Part shown: positions 33,944 through 46,007 of the stretch, piece after piece
Layout of the letters: each line of letters opens with the position of its first letter
How positions within the stretch are numbered: position 1 is the stretch's first letter
Origin: Zantedeschia hybrid cultivar
Lineage: Eukaryota > Streptophyta > Magnoliopsida > Alismatales > Araceae
Assembly (NCBI GenBank): GCA_030544215.1
Contig: JARZZO010000010.1
Span: 54,911,564 to 54,975,563 of the forward strand
Direction of reading: 5' to 3'
Length of the DNA: 64,000 nucleotides
Translations under genes and position numbers: made by a program
Notes under the pieces: generated by a model
What the model saw: only the letters and a program-made list of their open reading frames with translations
What the model was told of the DNA's origin: nothing
Database searches by the model: none

Positions 33944-34450
33944 ATTAGGACCACCAACATTAACATCTAACTTTTCTTTTTTGTTTTAAGTTGAAAAACC
34001 CTTACTGATAAAAAAGTCACCACTAGATTGCTTTCCATAATCAAGTTTGAACAAGTAACAAGGCAAATAGAATATATCATCCTTTGCTATACTATATTCC
34101 AACCAAGATTCATGCTCATCAAATCAAGAAGGAACAAATCTACGTATTTTTTCACCTATAAATTTCGAAGGAAACTTATGATTATGAGATTGGCAAGGAC
34201 CTTTCAAGATATATGCCTTTCTAGCTTTATCTTACAATTAAGGATAATTCTCTGATATCTTTTTTCTTAATCCTAGATCTGGTTCTAAAGAAGTCAAATC
34301 AAATGGCTCTTCTAGTTGTGCTTGACTAGTAATTGGACTTTGTTGTTGCACTTGATCAGTAGAAGAAGATTCTCGTTGGTTATGCCATGAAATTTTAGAA
34401 CTACTCGAACTTCCTGCATTGTCTTGATCTTGACTTAATTTTACTAAATA

Positions 34451-36283
34451 CTATCCCATCCTAATAAACAAAATAATTCTTTGTATGAATTTATAAATCT
34501 AAAAATTAACATCTATGAAATCACATTTACATCAATAACAGTAAGTCATAAACATTTGTTGATAATTATATATAAATGAGTCAGCTCTCAGACTCGTTGG
34601 ATCACAAACATTAACATCTATGAAAAGCAAAATAAAATATAAATGAGCTACCATCTAGGCTCACTAGATCACAAACATTTAACATTAAATAAATAAATAA
34701 TAATATACATATATAAGCCACCACTCAGGCTCACTAGATTTCAAAAATTGTAGAAAATCTTATGTGGATTTGATACCTTGACTTGGCCACTTCACAATGT
34801 TAGCAATCTTTTGCAATATTCAGATATCGACATTGACCAGCTTTGTGTATCATATGTTCTTCATTTGTGTAAAACAAGCATGGGTGTTGGGAGGGATTTC
34901 AAGGGCACGAAAAAAAATGTGATTGCAATTATAATCTTGGTAAGCATCGATAAAACAAGCTGAAGAAGAGTGTTTTGTACATTAAATGAATGGAAGCACA
35001 ACTTTTGGAGATCAACCAAAGGCCTCATTTCTCAACTCCCATAGAGAAGTGAATTCCGAAAATATACTAAGCAAGTCATGTGATGAGGGAGGAAAGATCC
35101 AAACTCGATGAAAGGCAAGAATACACCTTTAACTGAGATAAGCTTCTTCTCAACATTCTACAAGCCTATTTAATTTAACTAAAATGAACTAGAGCCACAA
35201 CGGATAATTAGGTATAACACGCATTCACATCCCCATTCAATTAAAGAGGGAGCACAAAGTAGTGGAGAATAAGTGTCCTCCTTTGCAAAATAGCTAAATA
35301 CCAATAGTACTTTGTCAAACAACAAATTTTCTGTTTTGTTTTTTATTTTGTTTAGGTCATTGGACCTTGGTCCAAATTTGCAAAAATCTCATAGAAGATA
35401 AAGTCCTTGCGGTTTACATAAGGACGGAAGATTAATTATAAGAGACAAGAGTAAGCAACTTAACTACTATGTTGATTTAGTTTTCAACAAAACAGAAAGA
35501 AAAAGGAAAAAAAATAGCTAAGGTAAAACAACCCTGTGAGCAAACACATTTCCTTTTTTTGTTTCCACAGTTTTCAAATTGACCTGAACACATGAAAAGT
35601 CATGTTAAAAACTTAAAATTGTTGGAAAGAAAGGGAACCACAACCATACTTTAAACCTTCTTACTTCTTAGTTCTTACTATATACCCAAGATGATAAAAT
35701 GTAACAGAGGACGCAAAAAATGAACTGAAACACAAAAGAAAATTATTACAAACACAACCAGAGGCATTCATTTTTTTAAAATTTGTTTACTAGAACTTCA
35801 AATATTTAAACTATTTTTTTAACCCAATGTTCTCTTTCTCCTACCAATGACATAGCGAATTTGGAATAAATAGAAACAAACATTTCCACCCATCAAAATG
35901 ATGGAAAGTAGAAACCCAACTCCCGCCCCCCCATAGGCACCCAAAACCCCATGATATCATCCATCTTCTCCAAGCTTCACCAGAAACACAAGAAAGTGGG
36001 AGAAAGGAACAGAAGAAACAAAGCAAATATGGAGGAACCCAAAAATCCATGTTCCCCATTGGAGCCGTTAACGTCGTCATTAATAGGAAAAGGTTTGACC
36101 TTAATGGAATCAAAACAAATCAAGGTGAAAAAAAAAAAAAAGACTGACCTTGTTTTGGTTCTGCCCAGGCCGAGGGTGAGTTACTGAGTTGGGTGATTGG
36201 TGGCGGTGGCCGGTGGGGGTGGGTGCCACTGGGTAGACTTGTAGAGGCCGGAGATGGGGGATCAAGGAAAGTTGGGCAGGGCG
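34451..36283 (-). other. 5' part (intron and first exon) of the hAT element
   Basis: Upstream, on the minus strand, of the transposase remnant. It shares with the 6265-9713 element a 66-bp minisatellite (34570-34745), the word TGTGGATTTGATACCTTGACT (split here over about 34761-34781) and, at about 36147, the donor end GGCAGAACCAAAACAAG/GT. GC-rich exon-like DNA follows up to 36283, where the copia element begins. The terminal inverted repeat that should lie beyond is not present at this junction. Confidence 0.6.
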
Positions 36284-37835
36284 TGTTGGGATTTCTCGGC
36301 TTTCTCCGGATCGCTCACGCAGCAGAAAATAAAATATTAAAACAGCGATCCGTTCCCGTTTCGAAAAATCAAAAATCGATTATCGGATAATCGAAGTTCT
36401 CACCGTGTGCGGATTCGAATCCGCAACCGTTCGGTTCCGTCGGTGCGACACTGCAAGCCGCGCAAGCGCCCGGCCTCTAGCGAAGTCCACGCGATCCTCC
36501 TCGCGACGGATATCCTCACGTTCCTCGTTCTTCGCAGCCCACGAAACCTCCGCCGGTCGTCGCAATGATCGCCGCAACGCGCGGACGATTTCCCGTCGAA
36601 CGGGATTCAGAGAAGCGGCGGAGCATATCTAGATCTGTCTGGACGCCAGAGAGAGAGAAACAGAGGAGGGGCGGCTAGGGTTAGCAGCAGCTTGGCCTGC
36701 TCAGCCCGTTCGCTATGTTTATACTAACCGCGCGGTTTTTCATAAAAACCCCCGGTTTGTATAAAACCCACTTATTTATCCATCGCCTTGAGAATCATGT
36801 GCGTGTGACCCTCTAGGCCCAAGTACCAGTCCAGTTAATGGCCCAACAAGCCCAGTGACTCCTCACTAGCTTTATTAATCAATTAATAACCCTTTATTAA
36901 TTAATTAATCAATCGAATTGATGTCGCACATCGAATTCGATCGGGCCTCCGATCACGTTGGGTGCCAAGCAACACCGCGTAAACTCAGACGGTATTGGGG
37001 TTAAGTAACCCACTCTTGGAACCTTTCCGCCGATAGTTACCGCGTGGATATAATCCTTCATTCGTACAATGCTCTCGAGTCAACTCAGGGTATGACGAGA
37101 TGTCAAACCCTAACCGGTCGACTCACTTGGATTGGATGCCGCTGATAAATATCGGAAAACTCATTTCCCGATATTATTGTTCTCCCTGGCCAGGGACTTT
37201 CGCGCATCCTTCCTAGAGCATTCTCACTCTAAGTACCGAGAGTGAATGATTCCTTATTGACACACAATTCCCTTCGACGGTATTCCGCTATACCCAATCC
37301 TTGGCGTATTAGAATCCCGTAGCTAGAGATTCGTAAACCAAGGTCAAAGCACAGAAGTCCATCGACAAGGTGTCCTTGGTGTCTCAGGTCCGAGGACCAT
37401 CCACGCAACTGCGACAATAGAATCAAGCTGGTTGACAGTGAGGTACAATACCATCCAACGATTCAGTCAGATCAGTTCAGTGAACTCATTCTCCAATGAG
37501 CACCTACAGATTCGCCTTAGTGTCTCCACACAAGTGACTTATGAGATTAGTCACCCTCATCATATGAGCAGGAGTAATCTGTACTAGTCTAACCGGATAT
37601 TCGATGTCCTTCTTGGATATCCTCCGACTAGGAACGATTAAGAATATGTGTGTTTAAGTGATCAGTCTCATTAGTATGATCTCATCATAATCTGATCACT
37701 ATAGCACATATTCACGGACTTCATTATGAAACGATAATTAATGCGATTTACAGATAATGAATATTATGCCATTATATTAATAAATGAACGAGATTTACAT
37801 AGTCAGATTGGCTTGTAGGCCACCTAAAACTAACA
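36284..37835 (-). repeat. 3' LTR of the copia element (1552 bp)
   Basis: Plus-strand ends TGTTGGGATTTCTCGG and CTAAAACTAACA. Shares subfamily-specific changes with the 5' LTR at 58766 (CGGCTTTCTCC, TTAAAACAGCG, ATCGAAGTTCTCACC) that are not in the solo LTRs at 26942 and 29664. Confidence 0.93.
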
Positions 37836-37849
37836 ATCTCCCACTTGGA

Positions 37850-40825
37850 CTAAAGCCAATCACCTTTATACAATAAGCCTATAGACTCTAGGTGACGCTC
37901 AAACACAATTTGAGCCAACGGCTTCGTCAGTGGATCTGCTACATTGTCGACGGATGGAATTCTTTCAACTACTACATCTCCACTGGATATGATCTCTCTG
38001 ATAAGATGAAAGCGCCTCAGAATATGCTTTGATTTCTGATGAGACCGCAGCTCTTTCGCTTGCGCAATCGCTCCATTGTTGTCGCACAACAGTGGAACAG
38101 GCTCAGAGATACTGGGAACTACGCCGAGGTCGGTGATGAATTTATTCAACCACACTACTTCCTTGGCGGCTTCAGCTGCAGCGATGTACTCAGCTTCAGT
38201 CGTCAAATCTGCAGTGGTTACTTGCTTGGAACTCTTCCAGCACACTGCTCCTCCATTCAAAGTAAACACGAATCCAGATGTAGACTTACTATCATCTAGA
38301 TCCGACTAGAAACTCGAGTCAGTAAAGCCTCGCAGTTTCAAGTCACCTCCTCCATAGACAAGAAACATATCCTTAGTTCTTCTCAAGTATTTAAGGATGC
38401 ATTTCACTGCCTTCCAGTGCTCTTCGCCTGGATCAGCCTGAAATCTGCTCATAACACTTAGAGCAAATGCAACATCAGGCTGTGTACATAGCATGCATAC
38501 GTGATAGATCCTATGGCAGAGGCATAGGGTATTCTATCCATGAATGCCCTCTCATTAGGAGTCTTAGGAGACTGCTCCTTTGAGAGATTAATTCCATGTC
38601 TCATCGGTATGAGACCTCTTTTGGAATTTTCCATGCCAAACCTTTTGACTATAGTATCTATGTACAAGGATTGGGTCATACCAAGCATCCTCTTTGATCT
38701 ATCTCTATAGATCCGTATTCCCAACACGTAGGATGCTTCTCCCAAATCCTTCATGGAAAAGTGTTTCGACAGCTAGATCTTTATTGATGACATCATAGCT
38801 ACATCATTCCCAATGAGTAGTATGTCATCTACGTAAAGAACTAAGAAGGTGACTGCACTCCCACTGGTCTTCTTGTACACACAAGGCTCATCTTCATTCT
38901 TAATGAAGTCATAAGACTTGACAACCTCGTCAAATGTTATGTTCCAGCTCCGGGAAGCTTGCTTCAGTCCATAAATGGACTTCTGAAGCTTGCACACTTT
39001 ATCTGGAGATTCTTTGGATGTGAAACCTTCTGGTTGTATCATATACACCTCTTCCTCAAGGTTACCATTGAGGAAGGCAGTCTTCACATCCATCTGTCAG
39101 ATATCATAATCAAAATGTGCAGCAATGGCGAGTAGAACTCTGATCGACTTTATCATGGCAACTGGTGAGAAAGTCTCGTCATAGTCAATTCCTTGCCTTT
39201 GACGATATCCCTTTGCCACCAACCTTGTCTTATAAGTGTCGATCCGTCCATCAGCACCGATCTTTCTCTTAAAGATCCACTTGCAACCGATGGGTACAAT
39301 ACCCTCGGGCAAGTCCTCCAAGTTCCAAACTTGGTTGGTGTACATGGACTGGATTTCTTAGTTCATGGCTTCTCGCCATTTCCCGGCTTCTGGTCCTTCT
39401 ATGGCCTCCTGGTAGGTTTTAGGATCATCATCCTCTTTATATTCTACCTTAGACTCACCTTCAGTAATATGTCCCACATATCGTTCGGGAAGTCTAGGTA
39501 ATCTACCAGATCTACGAGGCTCATGTGCGTGTACCTGAATAAATTCAGGAATTGATATCTCATCTGATGATAAGGCAGCTGTTTGGCGATCTGGAACCTC
39601 TTCCAGTACTATTTTACTCCCATTGTCCTCCTGGAGAAGGTATTCCTCTTCCTGGAAGACAGCTTTCCTGGCGACAAACACCTTTTGTTCACCAGGATGG
39701 TAAAAATAATATCCAAAGATTTCCTTTGGATATCCCACAAAATTGCATTTATTAGTTCGTGATTCCAGCTTGTCTGGATCATGTCTCTTTACATGAGCAG
39801 GACAACCCCAGTCTTTAACATGTTTAAATTCTGGTTTCCTGCCTTTCCATATCTCATATGGAGTAGAGGCCACAGACTTGCTGAGTACTCTATTCAGTAG
39901 GTATGCTGCTGACTCTAGAGCATACCCCCAGAGGGACACTGGTAATCCCAAAAAGCTCATCATGGATCGCACCATGTCCAACAAGGTGCGATTCCTCCTT
40001 TCTGATACACCATTCATTTGTGGTGTATATGGTGGGATCAGCTGAGAAAGGATACCATTATCCTTTAAGAATTGTGTGAAATTAGTACTCAAGTATTCTC
40101 CTCCTCGATCTGATCGAAGAGCTTTAATACTCTATCCTAATTGCTTCTCTACCTCATTCTTGAACTCTTTGAACTTTTCAAATGCTTCCAACTTGTACTT
40201 CATTAAGTACACATAGCCGAATCTTGAGAAGTCATCGGTGAACGTGATGAAGTAAGAAAAGTCACCTTTGGCTTGGGTGGACATCGGACCACATACATCT
40301 GAATGTATTAGTTCCAAAATGTCCTTGGCACGTTCTCCATGTCCAGTAAATGGAGATTTTGCCATCTTTCCCATAAGGCAGGATTCACATGTTGCAAATG
40401 ATTCGTAATCGAATGCAGTTAAGCAACCATGCTTGTGCAACTTTTGCAACCTGCTTTCGCCAATGTGCCCAAGTCTACATTGCCACATGTAGGCTTGGTT
40501 CACACAATTCTTGCTCTTCTTAAGAGTATTATCAATTTGAATATTGTAATAAGAAACATCTAAGAGATATAGACCGTTGACCAAAGATGCTGAAGCTATT
40601 GATTTATTACTATAATAAATCGAACAACTTCTATTCTCAATAGACAACCTATATCCCATCTTGTCCAAAGAAGATATTGATATGATGTTCTTTATTATGC
40701 TACGAACATAATAACAATCTTCTAATATTATGGCGTCTCCTGATGGAAGCCTGAGGTTTGTTGTCCCAACAGCAATCGCCGCAACTTTTGCGCCATTTCC
40801 TAAACTCAATTCCACCTCGCCTTGT
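37850..40825 (-). pseudogene. Ty1/copia pol: integrase, reverse transcriptase, RNase H
   Basis: Read from right to left: GAG-pre-integrase with HIGESRLQKLHKHGC (about 40470-40430); integrase with SDVCGPM and, at about 40030, GVSERRNRTLLDMVRSMM; RT with CKWIFKRKIGADG, MDVKTAFLNGNLEEEVYM, IYGLKQASRSW and an intact LYVDDILLIGND (about 38840-38805); then DLGEASYVLGI; then RNase H with DLTTEAEYIAAAEAAKE, CDNNGAI and ADPLTKPL. All is in one frame except one frameshift near 38470. In-frame stops lie at about 40132, 39358, 39097, 38773 and 38306. Family role: copies the RNA into DNA and inserts it. It cannot make a full polyprotein. The upstream end is cut by the gypsy LTR; protease is on the far side at 55.6 kb. 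Confidence 0.92.
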
Positions 40826-42132
40826 TGTAGACACGCTAATTTTGACGTCATTTTGAGTAAATTTCATGTCATATAATAATGCCTCAGAATGGTCTGATAT
40901 TTAATCATTGATTAATTTTTATTGATCTTTTTGAGTGTCGAGTTTAACGAACATATTTAAGTTAATCAATTAAATTGATTTTAACTCAAAATTCAGTTAA
41001 AATATGAAAAAATCTAAAAGACGTATACCTGTGTGGACGCCATTTAGAGTTTATTCTTATTTTAACATTTAAATTTGAATTTTAATCAGTTGATTAATTA
41101 GCTAAAATGCGTCTGTAACGCACGACGCGTTTTAGGTTTCCTAGGCTATTTCTACTTCTCTTCCGGATGTTTATCCTTATCTTAATTAGTGTAAAAGACG
41201 TCTACACACGTAGACGCGTTTTTGCTAATTACAGATAAAGATAAGTTTCCCGGATGTTTATCCTTATCTTAATTAATCTGAAAGGCGTCTGTGATGGCTG
41301 ACGTGTTTTAGATAATTACAGATAAAGATGAATTAATATGTATTTATCTGTTGGTTAAGATGGATAAATCCGAAGTTTTTCCATGTTAATCACGGACGCA
41401 GAACAAGTCTATAAATACCTTACATCTTCAATGAGTTAAAAAAAAGAAGGTTGAGCGTTATTAGAATTAATCGAAGCGATAGCGATATTGAAGATCGAAG
41501 CTACAACGTCGGAACGCCGAAGCGCTGCCATTTCCAGGAGTCGGCGTCCATTCAAGATTCTTCATCCATTCAAAGATTCAACCATTGGGCATAAGTCTTT
41601 TATTTCTTCATTTTTATTTCATTAATTCTACATCATTCATCACCACTCCATGCAACACACAACACATTCATTCTTTTCAAAACCTATTTGATTAAGGGGT
41701 TTCAAAAACCACTCAACAAGTAAGTTTGATGTTTAGTTGCATGCTTAAAATCTTGATTAGGACAGATACTATTCTTGCTTAAGTTCTCATCATTGTTTCT
41801 TCATTTCTTTTCTCTCTATTTCTACTGCACGGAGCAAAAGGAGAATCAAACAATCAAAGTCACAAGGATTTTTGGACGATCCTCAACTTCAACCTCAACA
41901 GCAAGAACAAAGAACAAGAAAGGGCTCTCTTTCTTCAGCCGGCTGAAGAGGGAGAATCAAGGACTCAATATCTTCCGCGTTCAAACAGGTAGGCGATCAA
42001 AACCTTCTTTCGGAAGTTTTAGTTAAAAGTTTCTGGCGATCACTGCACTTAGTTTCTGTTTTAATAGGTTATTTTGCACCTAAACAACATAGATTTTTCA
42101 TGATAATCACACTGTCATTTTAAGCACTCACA
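40826..42132 (+). repeat. 5' LTR of the Tat element
   Basis: Starts TGTAGACACGCTAATTTTGA and ends GCACTCACA. Four GCGTC-type hairpins lie in its first 490 bp (41014-41047, 41102-41135, 41191-41223, 41277-41311). A TATA-like CTATAAATACC at 41410-41420 probably drives transcription. Confidence 0.93.
41410..41420 (+). promoter_or_regulatory. TATA box of the Tat LTR
   Basis: CTATAAATACC lies about 585 bp into the 5' LTR; the same sequence occurs in the 3' LTR at about 54803. It is a strong plant TATA consensus at a place that fits a U3/R boundary. Confidence 0.6.
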
Positions 42133-43160
42133 GCTTTTTTGGCGATCACGGTGGGACTTGGTCTCGCCATCTTTTAGTTTTTTGTTCTTGCTATCATCAA
42201 TCGGGTACCCACGGTGCGCCACTTGTGTCTCTCGACACGTCCTCACCAATTGGTGAGTGTTTTAGTTTAGTTAATTTCCCTCGTGCACCACGTGCACACC
42301 CAGTGGCAAGATCTTGCCCTCCCCTTGATTAGTTTAAAAAGCTGTTTTTGTGATGGAAATGATGTGTGATTGATTGATTTTCTAGTTGTTTAGTTAGTAA
42401 ATCATCCTGTTAAAATCTGGAACTAAAAAAAATATGCATGAATTGATTATTTACTGCTTTTATCCTGTTTGAGGAGGATTTAACCCAGAAATTCCTCCTG
42501 CAAAATTGTTTCTGTGACTTAAAAAGCGTCCAGGAACAGCGACGCGTTTCAAACTGCGTCGCCACACCTAGACGCCTTTTAGTCATATTTTCTCTGCTGT
42601 CTGCATCTGAGTTTCTGCGGAAAAATTAAGGTTCTGTTTTGAATAGCGTCGACTACCATCGACGCGATTCAGACAGTTTCTTAGTTATTTTTCAGTTCTC
42701 AGATTTTTGTGACTTGAGTGCTAGCTACCCATTATTATTAAGCATTAGAGGCCATCCAGGCCATAGGTCATACGCATTGAGGTGAATACCCTCCTTTTCT
42801 TAGGAACACACTACTTGACGTCAACAACTCTCTCTGATTGGGTTGGTCCCTTATCAGACTAGAGAAGTTGACGTTGAGGCCTCCATAAGTCCCCAAAATC
42901 AAGGTACTCCTCCTTGATCATCGGGCTGGTTGTACCAGTTGAAGTCCCGGTTAGATTCCATAAAGCGTTGTGAGAGAAAGCCATAGAGAATAACGGTGGA
43001 AATTGAACTGAAACTAGGATCTTTTCTCTGAGCGAATTTGTGGTTTAATTGAATCCAAGTAACTCAACAAGGAATCTTAAAATCACGTTAAGCATCCACT
43101 TGTTTGTTTTAATCTCTGTGCAACTTGTTTGTCAAATCTTTGAAAAAAGAATCTAACAAC
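42133..43160 (+). other. Primer-binding site and leader of the Tat element
   Basis: The tRNA primer site TGGCGATCACGGTGGGAC is at 42140-42157. The leader has no long frame. Two GCGTC/GACGC hairpin groups occur at about 42522-42588 (a side-by-side pair) and 42643-42676. Confidence 0.8.
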
Positions 43161-46007
43161 ATGATGCTACGATCAGGCAGGGACTTGAGTATGGCTCAAG
43201 ACGCCATTATCAACTACGAGGGAGATGCTAATGCCCCTCGTGATTCTGACTACAACTATGAGGGCGGGAGAGATGCTGATGCCTCCCGTAATTCTGTCCC
43301 CATTCCATATCGACAAGATGGGCATGTCCGGACCCCCCTCTTTCATCCCCATGATCAATATCCTGATCTTCCCCCGCATGAATATGCGATTCCTAATCCC
43401 AATCTTGAGGGGGACATCAATCAGAATGATCCCTCATCCTCTGATCCTGCGGATCTCGTCAACACTTTGGGAGTTCTTGCCTTCCGTCTGGACCCTCAGC
43501 AGTTCGAGGCGATCCAGTCTATCCTGAAGGGGAAGGCACCCATGCAGCCTGCTGAGCCGAACCCTGTGGCTCCCCCTGTTGTTCCTCAACAACCTCCTCT
43601 TCATCCTCCTTACATCCATCAGGCCATGGAAGGCCTTCATGTCACTTCTCGGCCAGCTGGGCCGCAACTTTCATCCTCTAGGCAACCGGCCAGACCGCTG
43701 ACGCCCGCTTATCAAAATGCCCTCGGGCATGGCGGAAGCTCTGTCGGACCGCCTCTTTATTGTCCTCCCTGTCCAACGTACTCTAGGCAACAGGCCTATC
43801 AAGTACCTCCACCTCCTCCTCCTCCCCAGGCAGATCTGACAACGCAAGCGTTGCTGGCCAAAATGGAGCGCATGGATGAGAAATTTAATAACCTCCAGAA
43901 GATGATGGGGGTCAAAGCTGTACCAGAAATCAACTTACCGAACCTGCCAGTATTCCACCTGCCACCCTCTGAGATGCCAGTGTACCGGAAGTACAACGGT
44001 ACTGGTAACCCCTTCACACACCTGAAGGAGTTTATGTACGAATCGTCTTTCTGGCAGAACGACAAGAGGTCGTTGGCCTTTTTGTTCAGGAGATCTCTAA
44101 AGGGACCAACCTTCGAGTGGTTCTTTTCCCTGGAACCCTCCTAAGTAGAGGACTACGGTATCGTCTCTCGAAAATTTATTCAGCGATACCAAGACAGAGT
44201 TGCACCCTCCTTGTCCATCTCTGACCTCATAGCATAAAAGATGAAACCTGATGAGGAGTTTGTCAGTTTTGCCGACAGGTGGCGGGGCCTGGCCGAAAAG
44301 GTGAAGGATCACTTGTCCGAGTCCGAACAAGTGAAGATGCTAATTTCCAACGCCACGCCCCAGTTCAAGCTAGTCTTCTCCCTGAACAATTTGACCACTA
44401 TGGCAGAGCTCTATGAAAGAGCACTGTACTGTCAAAATGCCTTCAAGGACGCTACGTTCTCTAGCGTCTTTGATCCTCACAGACCTAGCAGGCCTCCACC
44501 TCGGAAGCCTGCAGTGCCAAATGCTCCTAGCACAGGTCCGACTACTGAGGGCACGCTCTCTCATGAGCAAGTCAGTAGCATGAACAATAATTCGCCCCAG
44601 TTCGTGAGGAGTCAGCAACAGTACCAGAGGCCACAACAGCCGAACCAGCAGGGGTACAGGCAGCAGCAGAATCCCCATTATCAGCAACAGTATCAGCGGC
44701 CCCAGCAGCCGAACCAGAACCAGAACCAGCAACAGCCATAGCAGCCGCCGCAACGGCAATTGCAGTACTAGCAGCCCCAACAGCAGCAATATCAGCAACA
44801 ACAGCAGTATCAGCCGCGCGCACCGCCGGCGTACCATAATGTCCCTCCTCCTGGTGACTATAACCAGCAGAGAAGACCTCCAGGCCCAAAAAGGGCTGAA
44901 TACCCGGCCCTCCTAGAATCCTTGGCAGATATTTTCAATGCCCTGATGGCAGCCAATGCCTTAGTTTTGCCAAGGGAAAATGCCGTCTGGCCTCAGAATG
45001 CCGACACGTTCAGGTATTGCTATTTCCATAGGCAACCTGGGCACACCATTGACACCTGCTTCCAGTTTAAAGATTATATTCATGATCTCAATGAGCAGGG
45101 CGGCATAGATTGGGAAGAGATGAAAAAGTATATATCAGCCCTGAAGGCCAGGAGACCACAACAGCAACAGCAGCAAGCAAGACCAACAGCACAAGCAGCA
45201 CCACCGCCGAACATGGGCATAGTGCAGAACCCGCTCCTAGAGCATTATAACCAAAACCAAGTTGCTCCCATTCTGACGAACAGCCAGTCTGAGACTGATC
45301 GTGGGCAACAATGGAGAATAGAGGACTCTTCCTCTCTTTATTCAACGGGCCATATTTTGAGTACCGCAGAACGACCAACACGCCGCACCATCCACATACC
45401 CAGACCCCAACCCATTACCATCACCCCTCTATCACCCAATAACCCATTACCGCCACCTACTTTCCTTAAGCCCATTACGCCCCACACCACCACGCCTCCA
45501 CCATATAATCCCCCGCAAACCAATTACGCGCCCCTCCTACCATCTAGGCCATTACTCCGCGTACCATTCCCCACTTCGCCTGCTACCACTACCACCTACC
45601 AAGATACCATCCTACCATCCAGACCGCTATTATGCGTACCATTTCCCACTTCATCCACCCCAATCACATACCCATCCACCATCCAACCATCCAAACCTTT
45701 AATCCGCACCGCGCCACCACCACCTAACCCTACGCCATCACCTACATACCAACCCTCCACGCCATCCGCACCACCCAATCCTGCGGTACTCAAGGTGTCA
45801 CCCGGATCCTCCACGGTTGAGGAACATGCGCTATGGAGTGGAAGGATTTTCAACAAAGTCTTTCCTCAGTCCACAGTTAGAGACGGCCCATCACATCCGA
45901 CTGAGGAAGCCCATAATGAAGAGAGTGCACCAGGCACTCAGTATGACTTGTTGAAACATTTGGACCGAACACCGGCACGGATCTCCATACTTGAACTGAT
46001 CAAATGA
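43161..46007 (+). pseudogene. Tat gag, broken by in-frame stops
   Basis: The first ATG in frame is at 43161 (MMLRSGRDL). After an acidic, proline-rich start, the capsid-type retrotransposon gag region follows (YRKYNGTGNPFTHLKEFM, then MKPDEEFVSFADRWRGLAEK), then a long Gln/Pro-rich stretch. A zinc knuckle of variant form CX2HX4HX4C (CYFHRQPGHTIDTC) lies at about 45017-45058. A proline/threonine-rich region precedes protease. In-frame stops: TAA 44142, TAA 44235, TAG 44739, TAG 44769, TGA 46005. All stay in one phase, so each is a single substitution and not a frameshift. Role by family: packages the element RNA in particles. Confidence 0.88.

Larger units (their letters stand above)
25915..34087. 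repeat. Tandem duplication, 2722-bp unit
   Basis: Copy 1 is about 25915-28637; copy 2 is about 28638-34087 and is longer because a 2724-bp LTR plus its TSD sits in it. Matching points keep a constant offset of 2722 (25924/28646; the ATTAG at 26937/29659). The junction at about 28637 joins TCATCCTTTGC, which is the right-hand flank copied from 34077-34087, to TTTTTGTTCTAAGG, which matches the left-hand start at about 25917. A shared T run gives microhomology. The copies differ at only a few positions per kb by eye. Confidence 0.9.
25335..34450 (-). pseudogene. hAT transposase (TTF/DUF4371 type), decayed, split and partly duplicated
   Basis: On the minus strand the pieces follow in order. From 34450 there is a Ser/Gln-rich N-terminal part, then the TTF zinc-finger region with WLEYSIAKDD and FYLFCYLFKLDYGKQ (about 34170-34040), which continues after an LTR. 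Further left (about 26530-26270) is the DUF4371 part with VEAYDVSGKE and GYDRASNMHSEFNNLKALI, then YIHCFTHQL and SGRGLNQETSLKRAG (about 26275-26005). A frame-shifted ENYIFDVRSDERF near 25345-25380 matches the region before the C-terminal dimerisation domain, which is missing. Many stops and frame changes show long inactivity. The body from 28637 leftwards to about 25915 was copied in tandem, so the DUF4371 part occurs twice (25.9-26.9 kb and 28.65-29.66 kb). Confidence 0.85.

Noticed and set aside
44370..44889. Leu-rich and Ala/Val-rich minus-strand frames that look like membrane proteins
   Set aside because: They are the reverse complement of the CAG/CAA-rich Gln stretch of Tat gag.
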